Positions 25,040-33,365 of a stretch of DNA of 64,000 nucleotides are shown here, in pieces; position 1 is the stretch's first letter; each line of letters starts with the position of its first letter. The position numbers and the translations under genes are program-made. The DNA is taken from the NCBI GenBank assembly GCA_964430565.1, contig CAYSFD010000056.1:43325-107324 (forward strand), written 5' to 3'. The notes below the pieces were generated by a model, which saw only the letters and a program-made list of their open reading frames with translations, made no database searches and had not been told where the DNA came from. The DNA is from VBDM01 sp964430565 (GTDB lineage: Bacteria; Pseudomonadota; Gammaproteobacteria; Burkholderiales; SG8-39).

Positions 25040-26809
25040 GTGGCGAACGAAACACTCGATTCCGCGCTAGAGCTGCCGCGGGAACGCCTGTCGCAAATCA
25101 AGGCCGAACAAATCCGCGCGCTTTACCGGCAGGCGCCGCTCGCGATCTTGAGCGGCCTGGTCGTGCCGATCCCTCTTTTGATTGTCTTCTGGGGAGCGAT
25201 CTCCGAGGTGCTGCTCGTCTCGTGGTATGCGTCGATGGCCGTGGTCGCCGCGGCGCGCTCGGCCCTCGTGTTTGGCTATCGGCGCACGGCGCCGGAGGCG
25301 GCCGACCTCGCCGCCTGGGGCAAGCTCTATGTTCTCGGAACGATCGTCTCGGGATCGGTATGGGGCGCGGCCGGCGTGCTGCTCTTTATTCCCGGCGCGC
25401 TCGACTACCAGTTCTTCCTGGATTTCATCCTGGCCGGAATGTGCACCGGCTCGGTGGCTTCCCTGGGCGCGTTTCTGCCGGCCTTCTACGCCTTCCTGCT
25501 CCCGACGATGCTGCCGTTCCTCGCGATGGCGGTGGTGCAAGGCGACACAATTCACATCGCGATTGTCTTCGCCAACGTGTTTTATCTGCTGGCGATGAGC
25601 GTCTTCGCGCGAAATTTCAACCGCTCGTTGACCGAGTCCTTGCGGCTGCAATTCGAGAATCTGCGCCTGGTGGACGAGGTCACCGCGAAGAAGGACGAGG
25701 CCGAGCGCGCCAACGTCGCCAAGTCGCGGTTCCTCGCGGCCGCGAGCCACGACCTGCGCCAGCCGCTGCACGCCATGGCCCTGTTCGTCTCCGCCTTGCA
25801 GGAAAAGAGCCGGGAGCCCGAGACGCGGCGCATTCTCGACCAGCTGACGCTCTCGGTTGAAGCCCTGGAAGGGCTGTTCCACGCCCTGCTCGACGTGTCC
25901 AAGCTCGACGCCGGGATCGTGCGTCCTGAGCTTCGCGGTTTTTCCGTTCAAGCCCTCTTCGATCGCATCGGGCGTGAATTTTCCGGGGAAGCCGCCGACA
26001 AGGGGCTGCGCTTGCGGCTGATGCCCACACGGGCGTTCGTACACAGCGACGCCGCCCTGCTGGAGCGGATCCTGCGCAATCTCGTATCCAACGCCATCCA
26101 CTACACGCGTACCGGCGGCGTCGTGGTGGGTTGCCGCCGGCGCGGCGGCGATCTTCGCATCGACGTTTGCGACAGCGGCATCGGGATCGATTCGGCGCAC
26201 TTCGCGGACATCTTCCAGGAGTTCTATCAAGTCGAAAATCCCGAGCGCGATCGCGACAAAGGGCTCGGCCTGGGGCTGGCGATCGTCGACCGCCTGGCGC
26301 GGCTGTTGCATCATCCGGTCACGGTGGTCTCCGTTCCGGGCCGAGGCTCGGTCTTTTCGGTGACCGTGCCGCGGGGCGAAGCAGCGGCGGCCGAAGCGGA
26401 GCCGCCGCAGCCGCTGGAGATCATGGGCGGCAATCTCGGCGGCGCCTTGCTCGTCGTCATCGACGACGAGCGCGCCGTGCTGGAAGGCATGCGCGAAGTG
26501 CTGCAGCAATGGGGCTGCCGGCCGCTGCTCGCGGGCTCGGCCGAGGAGGCGCTCGCGCAGCTCGCCGCGGCGGCGCAGCGACCGGCCGTCGTCATCGCCG
26601 ATTACCGCCTGCGCGCCGGGGAAACCGGGATCGCCGCGATCGAGTGCATCCAGTCGAAGTACGGCGCCGACATTCCGGGCGTGATCGTCACCGGCGACAC
26701 CGCGCCCGATCGCCTGCGCGAGGCCGAAGCGAGCGGATATCATCTGCTGCACAAACCGGTCCGTCCGGCGAGGTTGCGCGCGCTGCTCAGTTTTCTCCTC
26801 AGGGCTTGA
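25040..26809 (+). CDS. Hybrid sensor histidine kinase with C-terminal receiver
   Basis: 589 residues from the GTG at 25040 (the longer open frame overlaps the patatin gene). An N-terminal integral-membrane sensor of about six hydrophobic segments (about 35-185) is followed by a short coiled coil, a HisKA domain with ASHDLRQPLHAM (phospho-acceptor His237), a HATPase domain (NLVSNAIHYT, DSGIGI, GLGLGLAIV) and a REC domain with acidic pocket VIDDE and phospho-acceptor Asp521 (VIADYRL). Its stop overlaps the convergent LuxR-type regulator by 11 bp. Signal unknown; no periplasmic domain is apparent. Confidence 0.92.
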   Translation: MANETLDSALELPRERLSQIKAEQIRALYRQAPLAILSGLVVPIPLLIVFWGAISEVLLVSWYASMAVVAAARSALVFGYRRTAPEAADLAAWGKLYVLGTIVSGSVWGAAGVLLFIPGALDYQFFLDFILAGMCTGSVASLGAFLPAFYAFLLPTMLPFLAMAVVQGDTIHIAIVFANVFYLLAMSVFARNFNRSLTESLRLQFENLRLVDEVTAKKDEAERANVAKSRFLAAASHDLRQPLHAMALFVSALQEKSREPETRRILDQLTLSVEALEGLFHALLDVSKLDAGIVRPELRGFSVQALFDRIGREFSGEAADKGLRLRLMPTRAFVHSDAALLERILRNLVSNAIHYTRTGGVVVGCRRRGGDLRIDVCDSGIGIDSAHFADIFQEFYQVENPERDRDKGLGLGLAIVDRLARLLHHPVTVVSVPGRGSVFSVTVPRGEAAAAEAEPPQPLEIMGGNLGGALLVVIDDERAVLEGMREVLQQWGCRPLLAGSAEEALAQLAAAAQRPAVVIADYRLRAGETGIAAIECIQSKYGADIPGVIVTGDTAPDRLREAEASGYHLLHKPVRPARLRALLSFLLRA

Positions 26810-27464
26810 GGCCGGAGCCGTCCCCGCGCGCGCCGAGACCGACGAGCCGGGCCGCGGCAAGCACCGCCTGCGTGCGGTTGTCGACGCCGAGCGCCCGCAA
26901 GATCGCGCTGATGTGCAGTTTGACGGTGCCTTCGGCGAGCCCCAAAACCCGCGCGATCTCCTTGTTCGGCTGGCCGCGGCCCAATAGCCGCAACACGTCG
27001 TGCTGTCGCGGCGTGAGGCCGAGCGCATCGAGCGACGCCGCCGCGACCGGAATTCTTCCGGCCTGAAACCGATCGAGGAACGCCGGCGGCACATAGACGC
27101 CGCCCGACAGCACTAGGCGCAGCGCGCCCAGCATCACGTTGGAAGTCGACGACTTCGGAATGAATCCCATCGCGCCGCCGTCCAGCGCGAGGCGCACGTC
27201 GGTGGGTTCCTCGGAGGCAGCCAGAATCACGACCGGCACTTCTGGATTGCGCGCGCGCAGGGCGCGCAATCCGGCGAGGCCGTCCATGCCCGGCATTGCG
27301 AGATCGAGCAAAAGCAAATCCAGGTCCGGGCGCTCGGCGACGCGCGTCAGCGCCTCGGCGCAGTCCTTGGCCTCGATTATCTCGACGTCATCGCCCAGCC
27401 GCGACAGCAGGTAGCGCAAGCCGTCGCGGAACAAAGCGTGATCGTCGGCAACCAGAATCCTCAC
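26799..27464 (-). CDS. LuxR-family response regulator
   Basis: NarL-type regulator: receiver domain (ILVADDHALFRDGLR, phospho-acceptor Asp54 in LLLLDLAMPGMDG, Lys in FIPKSS) and a C-terminal LuxR HTH (LTPRQHDVLRLLGRGQPNKEIARVLGLAEGTVKLHISAILRALGVDNRTQAV). The GTG at 27464, with AAGGAG spaced correctly before it, gives 221 residues; the frame continues 27 codons upstream to an ATG but that extension is low complexity. Convergent with the hybrid kinase and likely its partner, though that is an inference from position. Confidence 0.92.
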   Translation of the reverse strand: MRILVADDHALFRDGLRYLLSRLGDDVEIIEAKDCAEALTRVAERPDLDLLLLDLAMPGMDGLAGLRALRARNPEVPVVILAASEEPTDVRLALDGGAMGFIPKSSTSNVMLGALRLVLSGGVYVPPAFLDRFQAGRIPVAAASLDALGLTPRQHDVLRLLGRGQPNKEIARVLGLAEGTVKLHISAILRALGVDNRTQAVLAAARLVGLGARGDGSGLKP

Positions 27465-27639
27465 CTCGGCTCCTTCACCCCGCGCAAAGCCGGCCGCTGC
27501 CGTTTGCGCTGGCAGACTACCACTCGCGTCTTGCGCTGTCTGCAAATCCCTATGCCGAAAGACATAGAGCGTACGAGGTATTCATGCGAGGCGCCGCCGG
27601 GTCCAGTATGTCCTCGGGCAAGGGCTCGAGGACAATGAG

Positions 27640-30090
27640 ATGAAGACCACGGCTACTACCAAAAAAGCATTCCTGGCGCTGTTGTCGTTGCTGGTTCTCA
27701 CCGCCTGCAGCGGAGGCGGGGGCGGGACCGCGAGTGGCGGCGGGGGTACTGCGGCCTTCACCCTCGGCGGCAGCGTCAGCGGTCTGGCGGGCACCGTGGT
27801 CCTTCAGAACAACGGCGGGGACAACCGCTCGGTCTCCGCGGACGGATCCTTTAGCTTTGCCGCGGCCGTTGCGGACGGCGCAAGCTACGGCGTCGCCGTC
27901 TTCACCCAGCCTGCGGGTCAGACCTGCTCGGTCGCCAACGGCGCGGGCACGGTGAGCGGGGCCAATGTCACCAACGTGACCGTTATTTGCGCCGCGGGCG
28001 CATTTACCGTGGGCGGCACGGTCTCGGGGCTCAGCGGCACCGTGGTGTTGAGGAACAACGGCGGCAACGACCTCACCCTCAGTGCGGACGGCGCCTTCAC
28101 CTTCTCCGCCCCGTTGGCGGACGGCAGCGGCTACGCCGTCAGCGTCTTCACCCAGCCCGCCGGCCAGGGCTGCAGCGTGGCCAACGGCACCGGCGCCATT
28201 GCCGGGGCGAACGTCACCAACGTCGCCATCAGCTGCGCCGCGGGCGCCTTGACGATCGGCGGCACGGTCTCGGGTCTCTCGGGCACGGTCGTCCTTCAGA
28301 ACAACGGCGGGGATAACCTCACGCGTTCGGTGAACGGCAGCTTCACCTTCGCCACCGCGCTTGCCAACGGCAGCGCCTACAACGTCACCGTGCTGACCCA
28401 GCCGAGCGGCCAGAGTTGCACCGTGACCAACGGCGCGGGGACGCTCAGCGGTTCGCACGTGACCAATGTTTCCGTGGCCTGTGCGAACACCGCCGGCTAT
28501 GTCGTCGCCGCGCGCGTCACTCCGGCGGAGATCAACATCTATCGCGCCGACCAGCCGAATGTTCCCATCGAGACGATCGCGAGCGCCACCTTCATCGGCC
28601 CCCTGACCGAGGACCTCGGAACACGGCTTGGCATAGTGTTCGGGGACCCCCTGACCTATGGCCTTGGAAAACGGCTGGGCGTGGTGTACGGCAAGCTCGC
28701 GGCGCCCGGCGTCTTCTTCGAGCTCGGCGTGTTCCTGCGATCGCAGCGGGTGATTCTCGCGGCCGAAACTGGCGGACATACGTACAAGTATCTCGGCCTC
28801 ATCGACGGCGCGACCCGGCGGGCCGTGTTCCTCGACACGGTCGGCGCCAACGTGGGCGTGGGCACCGCGACCCTCGACGGCGTGGAGAGCCACCTGGTGA
28901 AGTCGGGCTGCCTCAGCGTCACCCTTCCGGTGTTCTCGGCCGCCGGTGTCGCCTTCCTGTGCGAAGAAACCGCGGGCGTGAAGAAGGTCTACTACAGCAA
29001 TGGCGTGGCCCCCGCGGTCTACATGGGAAGTGACCTGCGCGAGCCGAAGGCCCTCACCGCCACGCACTTGATTACCGCGGACATCACCAATGCTTTTCTG
29101 ATCCAGCTCCGCACGCAACCGCTGGCTGGCGCGCTGGGCGGTTCGGTGCAGCTGGATCAGAATCTGATCACTCCCTCGACCTTATTCGGCGGAATGGACG
29201 GCGGGGCGGAAACGATCATGGCTATCAACCCCCAGGGGATCGTGCTGGGTCGTTCGTTCTCGGCCAATGTGGCTCATACGCCACAGTACGAAGCGTGGAC
29301 GGTGAACGCCGATTTGAGCGTGGGGGGCAATACGTTCATGCGCTCCCGCTCCGTCGGACCGCCCCTCCTCGTGGAACTGTCGCCGGACGGCTCGAAGGCC
29401 TCCGTGGTCTACCGGTACATGGCCGGAGTCACCACTCCCGACAAAGGAGCGGTCATCACCCTCGGGCTTCCGCCTTCCCCCGGCAACCCCCTATTCCTCA
29501 CGGTCGTCCCCGCCACCGATGCCGCCATGGACGTGCGCTTCCTCTCAGGTGGGAAAATTTCGGCCGGCTGGGGGCCGCAGAGCGGCACCCCGACGTCGCT
29601 CAACGTCTACAACGCCGACGGAACGGTCTTCTCCGGGATCTCCGCCTTACCCGGGTCCAGCTTCGTCGCCACGAAGGACAACTACCTCCTCTACGTGAGC
29701 GGCGATTCGCCGAACGTCATCCCTCCGTGCCCCTTGAAGTCCTCCTTGTTCGACGGCACGGCGGACCTGACCCTGTCCTTGGCCGCCCGGCTGCCCCGGC
29801 CGACGCTGCGCAGCGACGGCACCGTGACGTTCGTGGACGACGCGGGCTTCCCCTGGATCGCCAGCGCCGATCCGTCGATCCCTGCGCCGCTCCGGCTTAT
29901 GCAAAAGATCGACGACGTGCCGACGATTTTTGTGGAGAACGTCGGCGACGGATCGGGCAACCGGGTGTTCCTCACGCTCCACCGGATGAGCGGCGACGCG
30001 GACGTGGTGATGTTCAATCTCAACGACCGCACGACGACCCCTATCGTCAGCGGCGCGACCAACGACACCGGCTACTTCTTCCCGAACTGA
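27640..30090 (+). CDS. Large repeat-bearing lipoprotein of unknown function
   Basis: 816 residues. Lipoprotein signal with lipobox LTAC (Cys23), a Gly-rich linker, then three tandem modules of exactly 82 residues (about 40-121, 122-203 and 204-285) with consensus GGTVSGLSGTVVLQNNGG, FTFA..LADGSxYxVxVxTQPxGQ and CxVxNGxG..SGxxVTNVxxxC. Each module has two conserved Cys that may form a disulphide. The remaining 530 residues look beta-propeller-like (repeated short beta segments) but I do not recognise a family. Likely outer-membrane anchored. Preceded by about 175 bp without a gene. Confidence 0.75.
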   Translation: MKTTATTKKAFLALLSLLVLTACSGGGGGTASGGGGTAAFTLGGSVSGLAGTVVLQNNGGDNRSVSADGSFSFAAAVADGASYGVAVFTQPAGQTCSVANGAGTVSGANVTNVTVICAAGAFTVGGTVSGLSGTVVLRNNGGNDLTLSADGAFTFSAPLADGSGYAVSVFTQPAGQGCSVANGTGAIAGANVTNVAISCAAGALTIGGTVSGLSGTVVLQNNGGDNLTRSVNGSFTFATALANGSAYNVTVLTQPSGQSCTVTNGAGTLSGSHVTNVSVACANTAGYVVAARVTPAEINIYRADQPNVPIETIASATFIGPLTEDLGTRLGIVFGDPLTYGLGKRLGVVYGKLAAPGVFFELGVFLRSQRVILAAETGGHTYKYLGLIDGATRRAVFLDTVGANVGVGTATLDGVESHLVKSGCLSVTLPVFSAAGVAFLCEETAGVKKVYYSNGVAPAVYMGSDLREPKALTATHLITADITNAFLIQLRTQPLAGALGGSVQLDQNLITPSTLFGGMDGGAETIMAINPQGIVLGRSFSANVAHTPQYEAWTVNADLSVGGNTFMRSRSVGPPLLVELSPDGSKASVVYRYMAGVTTPDKGAVITLGLPPSPGNPLFLTVVPATDAAMDVRFLSGGKISAGWGPQSGTPTSLNVYNADGTVFSGISALPGSSFVATKDNYLLYVSGDSPNVIPPCPLKSSLFDGTADLTLSLAARLPRPTLRSDGTVTFVDDAGFPWIASADPSIPAPLRLMQKIDDVPTIFVENVGDGSGNRVFLTLHRMSGDADVVMFNLNDRTTTPIVSGATNDTGYFFPN
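27757..28485 (+). repeat. Three in-frame 246 bp repeats inside the lipoprotein gene
   Basis: Units begin at 27757, 28003 and 28249; each encodes one 82-residue module. The nucleotide repeats are similar enough that unequal recombination could change the module number. Confidence 0.75.
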
Positions 30091-30114
30091 CCGGCGGGTT
30101 TTACGCGCAGGACA

Positions 30115-30136
30115 CGAGCGGCCGGGCGGCCGCTCG
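30115..30136 (+). terminator. Hairpin downstream of the repeat lipoprotein
   Basis: CGAGCGGCC (30115-30123), loop GGGC, GGCCGCTCG (30128-30136): a perfect 9 bp GC-rich stem 25 bp after the stop codon. No T-run follows, so it may be a Rho-dependent or processing structure. Confidence 0.5.
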
Positions 30137-30333
30137 TCGCGCCAAAGAGCAGGGGCCCTTATCAGGCGCACAGGGCGGGGCGTTCGCCCGCGCCCGGCAG
30201 TCCCACCGTGCGCGAGTAGTCGAATTCCCGGGTCGCGAGTGACAGTTTGTGGACAGTGCATGCTAGCATTCAGTCCGACTCGAACCTTTCGCGCATCGCC
30301 GAGGCGAACTGGTGTACTGAATCTCTTTCTGAT

Positions 30334-30642
30334 ATGAGCGCTCAACTCCCCATATCCGACGCGGAAATCGGGCTTTTCTGCCGCCGCAATCGCATTCGCA
30401 GACTCTCGTTGTTCGGGTCGGTGCTGCGCGCTGATTTTCGCGCCGACAGCGACGTGGACGTGCTCGTGGAATTCGAACCCGACGGCGTGCCGGGCCTGTT
30501 GGCGCTCGCGCGGATGGAGCGCGAGCTGTCGGCGATGCTGGGCGGCCGCAAGGTGGATCTGAGAACTCCGGAGGACCTCAGCCGCTTCTTCCGCGAGGAA
30601 GTGGTGGCGGGGGCCGAAGTGCGCTATGCGCAGGGACGATGA
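30334..30642 (+). CDS. mntA: MntA-type nucleotidyltransferase antitoxin
   Basis: Minimal nucleotidyltransferase that, in characterised pairs, AMPylates the HEPN toxin HepT. 102 residues from the ATG at 30334. The motif GS-x10-DxD is present: SLFGSVLRADFRADSDVDVLV (Gly28-Ser29, Asp40 and Asp42). Its end overlaps the hepT start by 17 bp. The 240 bp upstream carry only a hairpin and a short ATGCTAGCAT palindrome (30260-30269). Confidence 0.88.
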   Translation: MSAQLPISDAEIGLFCRRNRIRRLSLFGSVLRADFRADSDVDVLVEFEPDGVPGLLALARMERELSAMLGGRKVDLRTPEDLSRFFREEVVAGAEVRYAQGR

Positions 30643-30979
30643 GATCCGCCTGCGCCACATGCTTGAGGCCGCGCGCGAAGCGGTAAAGTTCGTCGGCGGA
30701 CGTCCCCGCAAGGATCTTTCGGATGACCGGATGCTCGCGCTCGCGGTGGTCAAAGCCATCGAGATTCTGGGCGAAGCCGCAACGAAGGTATCCCCCGAGA
30801 CGCGCAAGGCGTGCCCGCAGCTTCCGTGGGATGACATCTTCGGGATGCGTCACCGTCTGATCCACGCTTATTTCGACATCAACCTCGATATCGTGTGGCG
30901 AACATTACGGGAAGATCTGCCGGGATTGATTGTCGCGATCGAGAACCTTCTCTCGCAACGAGGAAGCGGCGGAAATTAG
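30626..30979 (+). CDS. hepT: HepT-type HEPN ribonuclease toxin (DUF86)
   Basis: 117 all-helical residues ending in the HEPN active-site motif RHRLIHAYF, i.e. Rx4HxY with Arg75, His80 and Tyr82. In characterised HepT the Tyr is the residue that MntA AMPylates to neutralise the toxin. The overlap with mntA predicts coupled translation. It converges with the EamA gene, the two stops overlapping by 4 bp. Confidence 0.9.
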   Translation: MRRDDEIRLRHMLEAAREAVKFVGGRPRKDLSDDRMLALAVVKAIEILGEAATKVSPETRKACPQLPWDDIFGMRHRLIHAYFDINLDIVWRTLREDLPGLIVAIENLLSQRGSGGN

Positions 30980-31836
30980 CCGATTGCGAGCGCAACGACC
31001 CCCAGCGCCATCGCCGCGGCAGCGGCGACACGGCGCGTAACGTCGCCTTCCTGGAGCCAATGCGCTCCCATCAGCGCGGCGAACAGGATGCTGATCTCGC
31101 GCGCCGGCGCGACATAGCTGACCGGCGTGAACACCATGGCGGTCAGCACGAGGATATAGGAGAGCGGGCAGAGCAGCGCGACCAGGATTACCGCCTTCCT
31201 CTGCCGGGTCCAGGCGGCCTTCACCTCTTCGCGGCGCCTGAGCGCAAGCGGAGCCATCACGATCACCCGGCCGAGGTTCGCGCCCCAGTCCTGGAGTATC
31301 GGCGGAATCAGGAAGGCGCTGACCGCCTGCTTGTCGACGACTGTATACGACGCGATCATGCAGCCGGTGAGCAGGGCGAAAGCGACACCGCGCATGGCGC
31401 CCGCCTTGCGCAGCTTCGTGGGGCTCGCCGCGAGAAAGAAGGCGCCGGCCACGATGAGCGCCGCACCGCACATCGCGACGATGCCCGGCCGCTCGCCGAG
31501 CAGGGCGATCGCGACGATTACCGTGAGGAAAGGTCCGGTTGCCCGAGCGAGCGGGTAGACGACCGAGAGGTCACCATACCGGTAGCCGCGGTCGAGCAAC
31601 AGGTAGTAGACGGTGTGCAGCACGGCGCTCGCGAAGAGGAGACCGAACGCCTCGGCCGTGAACTGGAAGTCCTGGATGATGACCACGCCGACCGCGAGCG
31701 GCGCATAGATGACGGCAGACAGCGCGGCGAAAGCCCAGACGAAACCGACTCCGCCGCCGCTCTTCTTGAGAATGTAGTTCCAGCTGGCGTGGATCAACGC
31801 GGCGCCCAGCACGAGCGAGATCGCAAGGCCGGTCAT
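30976..31836 (-). CDS. EamA/DMT-superfamily transporter
   Basis: 286 residues with about ten hydrophobic segments arranged as two EamA repeats (first around LGAALIHASWNYILKKSGG, second around FLAASPTKLRKAGAMRGVAFALLTG). Inner-membrane exporter of unknown substrate, possibly metabolites or amino acids. Charged loops are short, as in the family. Divergent from nothing obvious upstream; it separates two toxin-antitoxin pairs. Confidence 0.88.
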   Translation of the reverse strand: MTGLAISLVLGAALIHASWNYILKKSGGGVGFVWAFAALSAVIYAPLAVGVVIIQDFQFTAEAFGLLFASAVLHTVYYLLLDRGYRYGDLSVVYPLARATGPFLTVIVAIALLGERPGIVAMCGAALIVAGAFFLAASPTKLRKAGAMRGVAFALLTGCMIASYTVVDKQAVSAFLIPPILQDWGANLGRVIVMAPLALRRREEVKAAWTRQRKAVILVALLCPLSYILVLTAMVFTPVSYVAPAREISILFAALMGAHWLQEGDVTRRVAAAAAMALGVVALAIG

Positions 31837-31922
31837 GCCGCGATTCTAAATAATCGGGGAGCGGGGACCCGGTGACCCCCGCTGTACGCCGCTGGATTCC
31901 CCCACGACTGGCGAATCACGAT

Positions 31923-32207
31923 TCACGCGGCGAGCCGCACGCCGACCGGAATGCCCGCCTTCGCGCACAATCCCACCAGGTAGTCCAGCGAAAGCAGTTC
32001 CACCTTGCCGCGCACGATTTCCGACACGCGCGGCTGGGCGATACCCAGGCGCTTGGCGGTTTCCGCTTGAGTCAGCTTCTCGCGTTCTATCCAGACGCGC
32101 AGCGCTTCCGCCAGTTTCGCGCGCAGCAGCATGACTTCCGCCTCGTGGGGCGGGAATCCAAGATCCAGAAAGATGTTGCCGCTCGATTCGGTTACTTTCC
32201 TAGCCAC
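31923..32207 (-). CDS. higA: XRE-family antitoxin (HigA-like)
   Basis: 94 residues from the GTG at 32207; the region upstream in this frame belongs to the toxin gene. A clear HTH_XRE lies at about 40-90 (LTQAETAKRLGIAQPRVSEIVRGKVELLSLDYLVGLCAKAGI). It follows and overlaps the toxin by 8 bp, the toxin-first order typical of HigBA pairs. It should bind the perfect palindrome in the promoter and neutralise the toxin. Confidence 0.88.
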   Translation of the reverse strand: MARKVTESSGNIFLDLGFPPHEAEVMLLRAKLAEALRVWIEREKLTQAETAKRLGIAQPRVSEIVRGKVELLSLDYLVGLCAKAGIPVGVRLAA

Positions 32208-32541
32208 GGTCCACTCCTTTAGCGAGAACTCGCGCGTCCCGGTAGCGCTGTGTTGCCAGTTCCAGGTCGGCACGGGCGGTCTTGCGGGTCTTCTTCTGAA
32301 ACGCATGCAAGACATACACAGCGTCCTCGAAGTTGGCAACGTAGATCACCCGGAACGCGCCGGTTTCATCCCTTACACGGATCTCGCGCACCCCTGGCCC
32401 GACCGTAGACATCGGTTTCCAGTCGTCGGGGTCACGCCCGACTTGCACCATGAACAATTCATGGCCTGCACGAATACGCGCGGATTTGGGGAATGCGGAG
32501 AGATCATGCTTCGCGCTGCCCACGAAACGCAGGAGCTTCAT
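32200..32541 (-). CDS. higB: RelE/HigB-like toxin (phage Gp49-like family)
   Basis: 113 residues with the Gp49-like pattern KHDLSAFPKSARIRAGHELFMVQVG, REIRVRDETGAFRVIYVANFEDAVYVLHAFQKKTRKTA. The family cleaves mRNA on the ribosome. First gene of the pair. The promoter immediately upstream leaves only 6 nt between the -10 box and the ATG, so the transcript may be leaderless or nearly so. Confidence 0.88.
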   Translation of the reverse strand: MKLLRFVGSAKHDLSAFPKSARIRAGHELFMVQVGRDPDDWKPMSTVGPGVREIRVRDETGAFRVIYVANFEDAVYVLHAFQKKTRKTARADLELATQRYRDARVLAKGVDRG

Positions 32542-32547
32542 AGGTAG

Positions 32548-32575
32548 AGTATACGAAGATTCGTATATACGTCAA
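32548..32575 (-). promoter_or_regulatory. higBA promoter with an embedded operator palindrome
   Basis: On the minus strand: TTGACG (-35, 32575-32570), 16 bp, TATACT (-10, 32553-32548), then CTACCT and the toxin ATG. The spacer and -10 box contain a perfect palindrome TATACGAA-GA-TTCGTATA (32550-32567), the expected HigA operator. Both promoter boxes are near consensus. Confidence 0.8.
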
Positions 32576-32593
32576 GCCCAAAATATCGCCAAA

Positions 32594-32623
32594 AGAAAAC
32601 GCGGGCAAGAGCCCGCGTTTTCT
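32594..32623. terminator. Strong bidirectional terminator
   Basis: AGAAAACGCGGGC (32594-32606), loop AAGA, GCCCGCGTTTTCT (32611-32623): a perfect 13 bp stem with A- and T-rich outer arms, working in both directions between the higBA promoter and the decayed glycine-zipper gene. Confidence 0.88.
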
Positions 32624-32642
32624 TGTAGCCGCGGTTTCGTTT

Positions 32643-33267
32643 TCAGCCGCGTAACTGAATGACGTCGTTGATGACCTTCACCTTGTCGCCGACACGCCAG
32701 CCCGGCGGCGTAGCCTGGATGAACAGGCCCTGCGTGCCATTCTCGTAGCGGACGACGATGTGGTACTCCTTGGTCTTCTTCGCGTTCTTCTCGATCTGAT
32801 TCCCGGCGATTCCCCCGCCGATCGCCCCCAGCGCGGTGGCGACATCCTTGCCTCGGCCGCGGCCGACCTAGTGGCCGACGACCCCGCCGACCACGGCGCC
32901 GCCGACCGCGCCGACGCCCGATCCCTGGCCCGCTTTTTCAACTTCGCGCACGTCCTCGATCACACCGCACTCACGGCAGACTGCAACCACGATCGGCGGG
33001 GGCGGCGGACGACGGCTTGGGCGACCGGTCGCTGCGGCTCGGCGATCGGTTTGGGTTTCGCTTGCTTGACGATAGGCGGCTCGGCGGGCTCGGGCTGGAC
33101 TTTCGCTGGCTCCGGCGCCTGCGCAATCGGCGCAGCACCCGAACCGCTGCCGACGGAAGTCGGGATCCAGCCGAGCACGGCTCCGATTCCGACGAGAGAG
33201 AACAGACTGACCGCGTCGCCGCTATGACGATAAGAGGGTGGGTAGTGCGTATAGCTTGGGCTTCCAA
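32643..33267 (-). pseudogene. Decayed glycine-zipper 2TM envelope protein gene (SlyB-like)
   Basis: The three minus frames together give one protein: frame 1 from TTG 33267 (after GGAGG) HPLIVIA; frame 2 SLFSLVGIGAVLGWIPTS, the membrane anchor, and a Pro-rich linker; frame 3 PIVVAVCRECGVIEDVREVE, GSGVGAVGGAVVGGVVGH, an in-frame TAG (32868-32870), then GAIGGGIAGNQIEKNAKKTKEY and QATPPGWRVGDKVKVIND. Two frameshifts (near 33220 and 33005) and one nonsense codon (probably CAG to TAG) break it. All parts are family-typical, so the loss looks recent, unless the local sequence is in error. Confidence 0.82.
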
Positions 33268-33365
33268 GAGGACCTCCGGTTGCAGGGTAACGACCTTACC
33301 CGCACTAACGCGCGACGCGCCGACCGATTGATGTAGCAGTTTGTGGCAGGCCTCGCCGTAGGGCC

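Noticed and set aside
25067..27094. 675-codon antisense frame over the histidine kinase
   Set aside because: Low-complexity Arg/Gln-rich translation opposite a gene with clear kinase motifs.
27550..29118. 522-codon frame antisense to the repeat lipoprotein
   Set aside because: Its apparent repeats are just the complement of the lipoprotein's modules.
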